From Achromobacter insuavis (GTDB taxonomy: Bacteria; Pseudomonadota; Gammaproteobacteria; Burkholderiales; Burkholderiaceae_B), in assembly GCF_902859645.1 (NCBI RefSeq), contig NZ_CADIJR010000035.1, positions 1 to 64,000 of the forward strand: DNA of 64,000 nucleotides. The letters run 5' to 3'. The translations under genes and the position numbers were made by a program. Positions 29,794-37,569 of the stretch are shown here, piece after piece. The notes under the pieces were generated by a model. It was not told the DNA's origin, made no database searches, and was given only the letters and a program-made list of their open reading frames with translations. The stretch's first letter is position 1. Each line of letters begins with the position of its first letter.

Positions 29794-30732
29794 TCAGCCG
29801 CCGCGGCGCACCAGCGTCGACTTGCCGAACAGGCTCTCGATCAGGTCCACCGCCAGGTCGGCGGTCTTGTTGCGCACGTCGAAGGCCGGGTTCAGTTCGA
29901 CCACGTCGAGCGAGCGCATCAGGCCGGTGTCGGCGATCATCTCCATGCACAGCTGGGCCTCGCGGTAGGTCGGGCCGCCCATGACCGTGGTGCCGACGCC
30001 GGGCGCGATCTCCGGGTCGAGGAAGTCGACGTCGAAACTGACGTGCAGGTGGGTGTCGGCGTCCAGTCCGGCCAGCGCCGCTTCCATCGTCGCGCGCATG
30101 CCCATTTCGTCCAGGTAGCGCATGTCGAACACTTCCAGGCCGGCCTGGTGCACCAGGCGCTTCTCGCCGTCATCGACGCTGCGGATGCCGATCTGGCGCA
30201 CCCAGGCCGGATCGATGTCGGGCGTCTGGCCCGACATGCCGGTGATCTGGGCCGGGCCATGGCCGCAGAGGCAGGCCACCGGCATGCCGTGGATGTTGCC
30301 GGTGGGCGTGAGCGCGTTGGTGTTGAAGTCGGTGTGCGCGTCCAGCCACAGCACCCGCAGCTTCTTGCCGGTGTCGCGGCAATGGCGCGCCACCGCGCTG
30401 ATCGAGCCGATGCCCAGGCAGTGGTCGCCGCCCAGCAGGATCGGCAGCGAGCCCTGCGTCAGCGCCTCGTACATGGCGTCGTGCACGGCCTGGTTCCAGG
30501 CGGCCACCTCGTTCAGGTGACGGTAGCCGTCCACGGGCGGCTGCCAGGGGTTGGCCGGGCCGTAGAGGTTGCCGCGGTCGGTGACCTGGAATCCCTGGGC
30601 TTCGATGACGGGGCCGATGCCGGCCACGCGCAGCGCCTCGGGGCCCATCGAGGCGCCGCGGGCGCCCGCGCCGATGTCCGTGGGCGCGCCGATCAGGGTG
30701 ACATGCGGGGGCAGGGTAGCGGTGTTTTGCAA
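29794..30732 (-). CDS. rocF: Arginase
   Basis: Binuclear manganese ureohydrolase converting arginine to ornithine and urea; cytosolic, 312 residues. All metal motifs are present: GGDHCLG, DAHTDFN and SFDVDFLDPE, and the N-terminus has LIGAPTDIGAGARGASMGPEAL. C-terminal ELNPAFDVRNKTADLAVDL is also conserved. It is divergent from metQ. Arginase rather than agmatinase is indicated by the RocF-like N-terminal loop and overall length. Confidence 0.93.
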   Translation of the reverse strand: MQNTATLPPHVTLIGAPTDIGAGARGASMGPEALRVAGIGPVIEAQGFQVTDRGNLYGPANPWQPPVDGYRHLNEVAAWNQAVHDAMYEALTQGSLPILLGGDHCLGIGSISAVARHCRDTGKKLRVLWLDAHTDFNTNALTPTGNIHGMPVACLCGHGPAQITGMSGQTPDIDPAWVRQIGIRSVDDGEKRLVHQAGLEVFDMRYLDEMGMRATMEAALAGLDADTHLHVSFDVDFLDPEIAPGVGTTVMGGPTYREAQLCMEMIADTGLMRSLDVVELNPAFDVRNKTADLAVDLIESLFGKSTLVRRGG

Positions 30733-30886
30733 GGTCGGACTCCGTCATGCAGGGTTTCGGTATCGGGGTCGAGTGTAGCGCCGCGGCGTGACGCGATCGC
30801 CATGGCGCGGGCAAGGCCTTTGGCCGCGCGGGAACGGCGCTGCGGCACAATAGCCGGGCCGATCGAATTCTTTTCCGGATGATCCC

Positions 30887-31708
30887 ATGTCTTTGCAATC
30901 CCTGTTCCTGACCCTGGCGCGCGGCGCCGCCGCGGCCGCCCTGGGGCTGGCCTGCGCCAGCCCGGCGCTGGCGGCCGACAAGCCGCTGCGCATCGGCCTC
31001 ATCCCGAGCGTGGCCAATGCCGCCACCGAGCTGGCCGTGGCCGAGGCCCGCAAGGCCGGCCTGGAGGTCGAGCTGGTCGAATTCAACGACTGGGTATTGC
31101 CCAACATCGCGGTGGCCGACGGCTCGGTCGACGCCAATTTCTTCCAGCACGAACCGTTCCTGCAACTGTTCAACGCCCGCCGCGGCGCCAACCTGACGCC
31201 CATCGCCTACGGGTATTCGACCACCATCGGCCTGTTCTCCAAGAAGCTCAAGAAGGGCCAGCCGCTGCCGGACGGGGCCACCATCGCGGTGCCCAACGAT
31301 CCGGTCAACACCGGCCGCGCCTTGCTGCTGCTGGAGTCCATCGGCCTGATCAAGCTCAAGCCGGGCGTGGCGCACCAGGCCACGATCGAGGACGTGACCG
31401 ACAACCCCAAGAAGCTGAAGTTCGTGCAGATCGAGGGCTCGCAGTCGGCGCGCGTGTTCGACGACGTCACGGCGTCGGTCACGTACACCACCTTCGCCAA
31501 GCAGGCCGGCCTGGACGAAAAGGACGGCCTGGCGTTCGACAACACCGATCCGGCCAATGTGCGCCGCTACGCCATCCGCTGGGTCGCGCGGCCCGACCGC
31601 GCGCAGGACCCGCGCCTGCTGAAGTTCATCGCCATCTACCAGCAGTCGGCCGAGGTCAAGGCCAAGCTGCGCAGCCTGTACGGCGACCTGATCAGCTTCC
31701 CCTGGTAG
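30887..31708 (+). CDS. metQ: MetQ/NlpA-family methionine-binding protein (orphan)
   Basis: Binding protein of 273 residues for a D/L-methionine-type ABC importer. The N-terminal signal is LGLACASPALAADKPLRIG; cleavage may be at ALA-A or at the Cys as a lipoprotein, since the lipobox is imperfect. Family markers are VELVEFNDWVLPNIAVADG, DANFFQHEPFL, TIAVPNDPVNTGRALLLLE and an aromatic C-terminus. No metN or metI lies in the window, so it must use a transporter encoded elsewhere or act as an accessory receptor. Confidence 0.88.
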   Translation: MSLQSLFLTLARGAAAAALGLACASPALAADKPLRIGLIPSVANAATELAVAEARKAGLEVELVEFNDWVLPNIAVADGSVDANFFQHEPFLQLFNARRGANLTPIAYGYSTTIGLFSKKLKKGQPLPDGATIAVPNDPVNTGRALLLLESIGLIKLKPGVAHQATIEDVTDNPKKLKFVQIEGSQSARVFDDVTASVTYTTFAKQAGLDEKDGLAFDNTDPANVRRYAIRWVARPDRAQDPRLLKFIAIYQQSAEVKAKLRSLYGDLISFPW

Positions 31709-31856
31709 CGCGGGGCCGCTGCGGAGCGGGAGGGGCCCGGGCGGGCTTGACGTTTCTTGGCAATTGCCGCGCGGCCTTGACCGTATACTGGCCGCGCTTT
31801 GCACCCCCCGGGGCCGATCCGGCCCCGCCGTGACGCCTTTGCCCGCCCGCCACCCC

Positions 31857-32828
31857 ATGCGACTCGTTTCTTCGAATGACGCCCTGAATGCCTCGTCGCC
31901 GCGCCTTGCCGGCGGCGACCGCGCGGGCGCGCCGGACCCGCGCGACGAGGAACTGGCCCGCCTGCGCCAGGTGGTGGCCCAATACGAGGCCCTGTTCCAC
32001 AACGCCCCGGTGCTGATCAACGCGTTCGACGAGCGCGGCCAATGCCTGCTGTGGAACGACGCCTGCGAGCGCCGCTTCGGCTGGACCCGCGACGAGATCA
32101 ACCAGCATCCCGAACCGCTGGCGCTGTTCTATCCCGACCCGGAGATCCGCGCCCGGGTCGTCGAAAGCGTCGGGCGGACGCCGCAGCGCGGCTTTCGCGA
32201 ATGGCGGCCGCTGACGCGCGACGGCGAGCGCCTGTCGGTCATGTGGTCCAACGTGCGCCTGCCTGATGGCAGCGTCGTCAACATCGGCATGGACGTGACC
32301 GAGAACCGCCGCAACGAGGCCGCGCTGGCGCGCCTGGCCAAGGTCGACGGCCTGACCGGCTGCTGGACCCGCGCCGAGATCCTGCAGCGCATGAAGACGA
32401 TGCTGGAGGCGGCCCGGCATGGCGCCGGCCATACGGCGCTGATGCTGGACCTGGATTTTTTCAAGCAGGTCAACGACCGCTACGGCCACCTGGGCGGCGA
32501 TGCCGCCTTGCGCCATTTCTGCGACCAGTTGCGGGCCTGCCTGCGCGAGGGCGATTCGGTCGGACGCCTGGGCGGCGAGGAATTCGTGGTGCTGCTGGCG
32601 GACGCCGGCCAGGATGTGGCGCTGGCGGTCTGTGACCGGCTGCGCGCCAGCCTGCGCCAGCACCCGGCCAACATCGACGGCCACGCCGTGGTGCTGTCGG
32701 CCAGCGGCGGCATCACCGGTTTCCTGGAAACCGACGCCAGCATGTCGGACGTGCTGCGGCGCGCCGACCAGGCCTTGTATCAGGCCAAGCGCTCGGGCCG
32801 CGATTGCGCGGTGGTCCTGCCGTCCTGA
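31857..32828 (+). CDS. PAS-GGDEF diguanylate cyclase
   Basis: Cytosolic protein of about 323 residues that should synthesise cyclic di-GMP. A PAS domain at about 40-150 (ALFHNAPVLINAFDERGQCLLWND) ends with the PAC-type VNIGMDVTENRR. The GGDEF domain starts with KVDGLTGCWTR and carries LDLDFFKQVNDRYGH and an intact active site GGEEF. The inhibitory I-site RxxD (REGD) sits five residues before GGEEF, so product feedback is expected. ATG 31857 is preferred; an upstream start at 31764 adds 31 residues of low similarity. It ends 4 bases from the convergent MFS gene. Confidence 0.92.
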   Translation: MRLVSSNDALNASSPRLAGGDRAGAPDPRDEELARLRQVVAQYEALFHNAPVLINAFDERGQCLLWNDACERRFGWTRDEINQHPEPLALFYPDPEIRARVVESVGRTPQRGFREWRPLTRDGERLSVMWSNVRLPDGSVVNIGMDVTENRRNEAALARLAKVDGLTGCWTRAEILQRMKTMLEAARHGAGHTALMLDLDFFKQVNDRYGHLGGDAALRHFCDQLRACLREGDSVGRLGGEEFVVLLADAGQDVALAVCDRLRASLRQHPANIDGHAVVLSASGGITGFLETDASMSDVLRRADQALYQAKRSGRDCAVVLPS

Positions 32829-32832
32829 GGCG

Positions 32833-34044
32833 TCAGGCGGCGGCGCGGCGCTCGCCGGCGCGGCGGCCGTTCAGGCGCCAGTGCAGGGCCAGCGCGGCCA
32901 GGGCCACGGCGGCCGCGGCGGCCAGCCCCAGGCTCTCGAAGCCGGCGTGGGTGTAGAGCGTGCCGGCCACCGCGGTGCCGACGCTGGCGCCCAGGTAGGT
33001 GGTGCAGGTATTCAGTCCCAGCACCGCGCCGCGTTCGTCGGGCCGGGCCCGCGACAACAACAGCACCAGCAGGTTCAGGCTCAGTTGCGAGGCCGCGCCC
33101 CACAGCGCGGCCAGCGCCAGCACCGCCGTCAGCGCGTGCGCGGCCGGCAGCAGCGCCAGGTAGACCAGGGCGATGGCGGCCAGCGCCAGCGGCAGGGCGC
33201 GGCGCGGGCCCAGCCGCTCGATCAGCGGCGCGCCGCCCAGGCCGGCCAGCAGGAAGCCGGCGCCATAGGCGAAGGCGATGAAGCCGACCTGGCCCGCCGA
33301 CAGTCCCAGCAGGGTGCGCACGTGATCCGCCAGGAAGGCATAGACGCCGTAGAAGGCCGACGAGAACGCCAGGCAGCCCAGCAGCAGCACCGGCACGTCG
33401 CGGTACGACAGCGGCGCCAGCAGGCGCGACAGCCGCGGCGGCGCGGCGTGGGCGCTGCGGCGTTCCGGCAGCTTGCGCAGCCCCGCCAGCGCGACCGCGG
33501 CGCACAGGGCCAGCACGGCGTAGGTGGCGCGCCAGCCGACCGCGTCGGAGATCAGCGCCGACAGGGGCACGCCAGCCACCAGCGAGACCGACCAGCCCGA
33601 GATCACGCGCCCCAGCGCGCGGGTTTCCTGTCCGGCGGCGGCCACCAGCGAGGCCGAGCCGTAGGCCGCCGGCAGGATCACGCCCGCGGCGGCGCCGGCC
33701 AGCGCCTGGGCCACGGTCAGGACGATCCAGTGCGGCGCGGTGGCCGACAGCAGCAGCGCCGCGATCAGCACCGCCATGGCGATGAGGAGGGAACGGCGGA
33801 TGCCCCAGCGGTCGATGCGGGCCGCCAGCAGGAAGGCGCTGGCCGCGGTGGCCGCGCCGTAGGCCGAAATGGCGGTGCTGACGGTGAGGGCGGTGCTGCC
33901 GAACGAACGCGCCACGTCCGACAGGATCGGGCTGAGCGCCAGGCCGTTCGAGCCGACGACGCTGACGGCGAACATCAAGGCGGGGATGGCGGGGGGAAGC
34001 GGCTGGCGGCGCGACGGCGCGCGAGCGGTGTTGCGGTTCTGCAT
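32833..34044 (-). CDS. MFS transporter
   Basis: Twelve-TM major facilitator of 403 residues, with the cytoplasmic motif AARIDRWGIRRSLL between TM2 and TM3 and the antiporter-like motif PAAYGSASLVAAAGQ in TM5. Its pattern fits the drug:H+ antiporter/efflux group. It is divergent from the Lrp-type regulator across a 92-bp gap with an AT-rich palindrome, so Lrp probably controls it. Amino-acid or drug export is plausible from that pairing but unproven. Confidence 0.88.
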   Translation of the reverse strand: MQNRNTARAPSRRQPLPPAIPALMFAVSVVGSNGLALSPILSDVARSFGSTALTVSTAISAYGAATAASAFLLAARIDRWGIRRSLLIAMAVLIAALLLSATAPHWIVLTVAQALAGAAAGVILPAAYGSASLVAAAGQETRALGRVISGWSVSLVAGVPLSALISDAVGWRATYAVLALCAAVALAGLRKLPERRSAHAAPPRLSRLLAPLSYRDVPVLLLGCLAFSSAFYGVYAFLADHVRTLLGLSAGQVGFIAFAYGAGFLLAGLGGAPLIERLGPRRALPLALAAIALVYLALLPAAHALTAVLALAALWGAASQLSLNLLVLLLSRARPDERGAVLGLNTCTTYLGASVGTAVAGTLYTHAGFESLGLAAAAAVALAALALHWRLNGRRAGERRAAA

Positions 34045-34051
34045 CCGCGGA

Positions 34052-34069
34052 ATTTTATTGGAATAAAAT
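34052..34069. promoter_or_regulatory. AT-rich palindrome between MFS and Lrp genes
   Basis: ATTTTATT-GG-AATAAAAT is a perfect 8-bp inverted repeat, 8 bases in front of the MFS start codon and in the divergent promoter gap. It stands out against the GC-rich background and is a likely operator for the Lrp-family protein (inference). Confidence 0.5.
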
Positions 34070-34136
34070 AAGGGTTAATACCGATATTCCTTTATCCCGT
34101 AAAAGTTCGAATGCCGTTAGGCAGAACCAGATTCCA

Positions 34137-34592
34137 ATGCCAGATCTCGACGACCGCGACCGAAAACTATTAACGCTGCTGGCGGACGACGCCTCGCCGA
34201 GCTACGCCGAATTGGGCAAATTGCTGAACCTGTCGGCCCCCGCCGTGCACGAGCGGGTCAAGCGCCTCAAGCGCGACGGCCTCATCAAGGGCATCGCCGC
34301 GCGGCTGGACGGCGCCCGCATCGGCCGCCCGCTGCTGGCGTTCGTGCACGTGGACACCAACAACTGGAGCATCACCCAACAGGTGCTGGGCCTGGCCGAA
34401 CTGACCGAGGTCGAGGAGATCCACACCATCACCGGCAAGAGCGCCATGCTGCTCAAGGTGCGGGTGCGCGACACGCAGGCGCTGGAGGCGCTGCTGGCGC
34501 GCATCCACCAGATCGAGGGCATCACCAACACCACCAGCGATATCGCGCTGACCAGCTACCTGGAGCGCGGGCCGCTGCCGGACGACGCCTAG
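34137..34592 (+). CDS. Lrp/AsnC-family transcriptional regulator
   Basis: Regulator of 151 residues. An N-terminal winged helix-turn-helix (about 3-60: LDDRDRKLLTLLADDASPSY, AELGKLLNLSAPAVHERVKR) precedes a RAM ligand-binding domain (about 65-145, with GLAELTEVEEIHTITGKSAM). It is divergently transcribed from the MFS transporter, suggesting control of that exporter and of itself. Its stop is one base from that of the convergent metallophosphoesterase. Confidence 0.92.
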   Translation: MPDLDDRDRKLLTLLADDASPSYAELGKLLNLSAPAVHERVKRLKRDGLIKGIAARLDGARIGRPLLAFVHVDTNNWSITQQVLGLAELTEVEEIHTITGKSAMLLKVRVRDTQALEALLARIHQIEGITNTTSDIALTSYLERGPLPDDA

Positions 34593-34593
34593 T

Positions 34594-35757
34594 TCAGTGC
34601 ACCGGCCGCAATCGCAGGCGGGTGATCTCGGACGGCGCGCCCAGGCGCTTGGGCGGGCCCCAGTAGCCGGTGCCGCGGCTGATGTAGACCCACATGTCGC
34701 CCAGGCGGTGCAGGCCGGCCGTGTACGGCTGCTGGAAGCGCACGAAAAAGCCCCAGGGGAAGAACTGGCCGCCATGCGTGTGGCCCGACAGTTGCAGGGT
34801 GTAGCCCAGCGGCGCGGCCGCGGCCGCGCTGCGCGGCTGGTGCGCCAGCAGGATCTTGGGCAGCGCATCGGCCGGCGCGCCGGCCAGCGCCGCCGCGGGG
34901 TTGCTGCGCTGGCGCGGGTCGAACGCGCCGGCGCTGTAGTCGGTGACGCCGGCCACCACCACCGGCAGGCCGGCGGGATGGATCACGGCATGCTCGTTCA
35001 TCAGCACCCGCAAGCCCATGCGGCGGAATTCCGCCACCCAGGGCGCGGCGCCTGAATAATATTCATGGTTGCCGGTCACCAGGTACACGCCGAAGGGCGC
35101 GCGCAGCTGGCCCAGCGGGCTGGCCTGCGCCGCCAGCTGCTCGACGCTGCCGTCCACCACGTCGCCGGTGATGGCGATGACGTCGGGCGTCAGCTCGTTG
35201 ACCGCGTCGACGATGGCCTGCACGTAGCGCCGCTTGATCGTCGGCCCGACGTGGATGTCGCTGATCTGCACAATGGTGAAGCCGTCCAGGTCGGTCGGCA
35301 GGCCGCGGATCGGCACGTCGACCGTCACTACGCGGGCGCGCCGGCGGGCGTTGTAGAAGCCGACCAGCGTGGCCGCCAGCGCCAGTGCCGCGACGGCGAT
35401 CGCGCTGATGCGCCGCAAGTCGATCCAGGGCAGTCCCGGGCCCGTCGCCAGGCTCACCAGCCACGTCACCAGCAACAGCGCGTCGCGCAGCACCGTCAGC
35501 ACGAACAGCGACGAGAACAGCCCCATGGCGATCAGGCCGACCCAGGCGATGCGGTCGCCCCAGGGCGGGTGCACCGACGAGCGCGCCAGCATGCCCAGCG
35601 GAATCAGGATGCACGACAGGATCAGCAGCAGGATCGCGCTCGCCGAACCCGGGCCGTCCAGGCCGGCGTCGGGGATCAGGCGGGCGCCGACGTAGACGTG
35701 GGCCAGCGCGCCCAGGGTCAGAAAGCGCAGGAAAAACGAGGATTGGCGTAGAGACAC
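34594..35757 (-). CDS. Membrane-anchored metallophosphoesterase (YaeI/YkuE-like)
   Basis: Protein of 387 residues. The first 140 residues contain four hydrophobic helices, and a calcineurin-like phosphoesterase domain follows. Metal motifs are complete: QISDIHVGP, ITGDVVDG, TGNHEYY and SGHTHGGQFF. Family members act on phospholipid or UDP-sugar-lipid pyrophosphates or as phosphodiesterases at the membrane face. The exact substrate is not evident. Confidence 0.9.
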   Translation of the reverse strand: MSLRQSSFFLRFLTLGALAHVYVGARLIPDAGLDGPGSASAILLLILSCILIPLGMLARSSVHPPWGDRIAWVGLIAMGLFSSLFVLTVLRDALLLVTWLVSLATGPGLPWIDLRRISAIAVAALALAATLVGFYNARRRARVVTVDVPIRGLPTDLDGFTIVQISDIHVGPTIKRRYVQAIVDAVNELTPDVIAITGDVVDGSVEQLAAQASPLGQLRAPFGVYLVTGNHEYYSGAAPWVAEFRRMGLRVLMNEHAVIHPAGLPVVVAGVTDYSAGAFDPRQRSNPAAALAGAPADALPKILLAHQPRSAAAAAPLGYTLQLSGHTHGGQFFPWGFFVRFQQPYTAGLHRLGDMWVYISRGTGYWGPPKRLGAPSEITRLRLRPVH

Positions 35758-35901
35758 GGGCGGCGGGGCGGGGGCCGGCGCGAGGGGCGGCCCAACGGTA
35801 GCGAAGGAACCCCCATTCTATGCCCTGCGCGCACGGCATCCGGGATGGAAATGCCACGGGCGGCGCCAGATGGACGCCGCCGCTTGCGCGTGACGGCCGC
35901 C

Positions 35902-37107
35902 TCAGGCGGGCGTCAGCAGGCTGGCGTCCATCTGGTCCAGGCGGTTGATGCCGAGCATGGCCATGTTGCGGTCGACCTCGGCGCGCAGCAGGCCGATGGC
36001 GTGCGCCACGCCGGCCTGGCCGCCGACGGCCGCGGCATAGTTGAAGGGACGGCCGACGAACACGAAGCGCGCGCCCAGCGCCAGCGCCTTGAGCACGTCG
36101 CCGCCGCGACGCACGCCGCTGTCCATCATCACCGGCATGGCGCCGGCGGCCGCCACCACGCCGGGCAGGGCGCGCAGCGGCGAGATCGCGCCGTCGAGCT
36201 GGCGGCCGCCGTGGTTGGAGACGATGATGCCGTCGGCGCCGTGCTCGCGCGCCAGCCGCGCGTCGGCCGGGTGCAGGAGGCCCTTGATGATGAGCGCGCC
36301 CTGCCATTGCCGGCGGATGCGCGCCACGTGCTCCCAATTGAGGTGGTCGCGGGCGCTGAAATCACGCAGCACCGAGCCCGACACGATGGGCGCGCCGCGC
36401 GTGGCGAACGAATTCTCGAAGTGCGGCATGCCGTGGGCCAGCAGCGTGCGCAGGAAGGTGCCGGCGAGCCAGCGCGGCCGGGTCAGGCCGTCCCAGGCCA
36501 GCCGCAGGCTCGGCTTGAGCGGGGTGGAAAAGCCGGTGCGCACGTTGTTCTCGCGGTTGGCCGACACCGGGATGTCCACCGTCAGCACCAGGGTCTCGTA
36601 GCCGGCGCGGGCGGCGCGCGCCACCAGCGCGTCGATGCGCGCGGGGTCGCCGGGCAGGTAGGCCTGGAACCAGGTGCCGGGCGCGGCCTGGATGACGTCT
36701 TCCAGCGCGATCAGCGCGGTGCCGCTGAGGATGGCGGGAATGCCCTGTTCGTGCGCGGCCCGCGCCAGCACGATGTCGCCGCGATAGGCCGACAGCGCGC
36801 TGATGCCCATGGGTGCGATGCCGAACGGCGATTCGTAGCGGCGGCCGAACAGCTCGACCTGCTGCTGGCGGCGCGAGACGTCGACCAGCACGCGCGGCTG
36901 GAAGGCGTAGCGGCCGAAGGCCTCGCGATTGGCCCGCAGAGACTGGTTGTCCTCGGCGGCGCCGGCCACGTAACCGAAGATCGGACGCGGCAGGCGCCGG
37001 CGCGCGGCGGCCTCGAAGTCGTCCAGCGACAGCATGCGCGCCAGGGCGCGGGACGGGCGGCTCGGGGTGGCGGCGGGGGCGGCGGCGGGCAGGGCGGTGG
37101 TGGTCAT
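35902..37107 (-). CDS. FMN-dependent alpha-hydroxy-acid dehydrogenase (LldD/MdlB family)
   Basis: TIM-barrel flavoenzyme of 401 residues oxidising an L-2-hydroxy acid such as lactate, mandelate or glycolate. Markers are an N-terminal DFEAAARRRLPRPIFGYVAG, the FMN region PIFGYVAGAAEDN, GIAPMGISALS, and the active-site block VSNHGGRQLDGAISPL with the catalytic His. The C-terminal flavin-phosphate segment is MDSGVRRGGDVLKALALGA. No permease or regulator gene adjoins. A 10-bp inverted repeat lies 45-82 bases upstream of its start. Confidence 0.92.
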   Translation of the reverse strand: MTTTALPAAAPAATPSRPSRALARMLSLDDFEAAARRRLPRPIFGYVAGAAEDNQSLRANREAFGRYAFQPRVLVDVSRRQQQVELFGRRYESPFGIAPMGISALSAYRGDIVLARAAHEQGIPAILSGTALIALEDVIQAAPGTWFQAYLPGDPARIDALVARAARAGYETLVLTVDIPVSANRENNVRTGFSTPLKPSLRLAWDGLTRPRWLAGTFLRTLLAHGMPHFENSFATRGAPIVSGSVLRDFSARDHLNWEHVARIRRQWQGALIIKGLLHPADARLAREHGADGIIVSNHGGRQLDGAISPLRALPGVVAAAGAMPVMMDSGVRRGGDVLKALALGARFVFVGRPFNYAAAVGGQAGVAHAIGLLRAEVDRNMAMLGINRLDQMDASLLTPA

Positions 37108-37569
37108 GGCAGGTTCGAAAAAGCGCCAATCTACCCACGGTAGTTAGCCACATAAAGCGAATAAATTCTGAATTTCCTGTTCGCTTTATTGAAAGTAAGG
37201 TGCCGCCTGATCGGCGCATGGCGCGCCTCGGCGCCGCCGCGCGGCCGGGCCAAGGCGTCCGTCGCCTTCCAGGCGGCCGTCCGAGCGCGATTCGTTATCG
37301 GAACCTGAGAAATTGTGATAATTCGCATCATCACCGCGCATTCTCATTCTTTTGGCGCAATCCGCAGCGCCAGGGCTCCCGTCGATCCGCTGCTGCCGGC
37401 CGCGCGCGGGCATGCCCGGCGCGCCAAGATTTGGTTGCATATTACGCACAGCTGAATTTCCGGTCGGGCCAAGCCGGCGTGTTATTTCTCTTTGGCCCCG
37501 CTGTAGGACTGCGCATGGGAGACCCCTGACTGTGCCGGCTTCAACCCTGTTCCAGCGTTCCAGGCAGCC
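37108..37569. other. 462-bp intergenic region between the hydroxy-acid dehydrogenase and vgrG
   Basis: It contains the inverted repeat at 37152-37189 and an AT-rich island around 37300-37340 (GAGAAATTGTGATAATTCGC). It must hold promoters for both the minus-strand dehydrogenase and the plus-strand vgrG cluster. I found no convincing small gene. It marks the left border of the T6SS effector cluster. Confidence 0.5.
37152..37189. promoter_or_regulatory. 10-bp inverted repeat upstream of the hydroxy-acid dehydrogenase
   Basis: ATAAAGCGAA and TTCGCTTTAT are perfect inverted copies separated by 18 bases. The size and spacing suit a dimeric regulator operator in the promoter region of the divergent or adjacent gene. 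No cognate regulator is encoded next to it. Confidence 0.4.
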
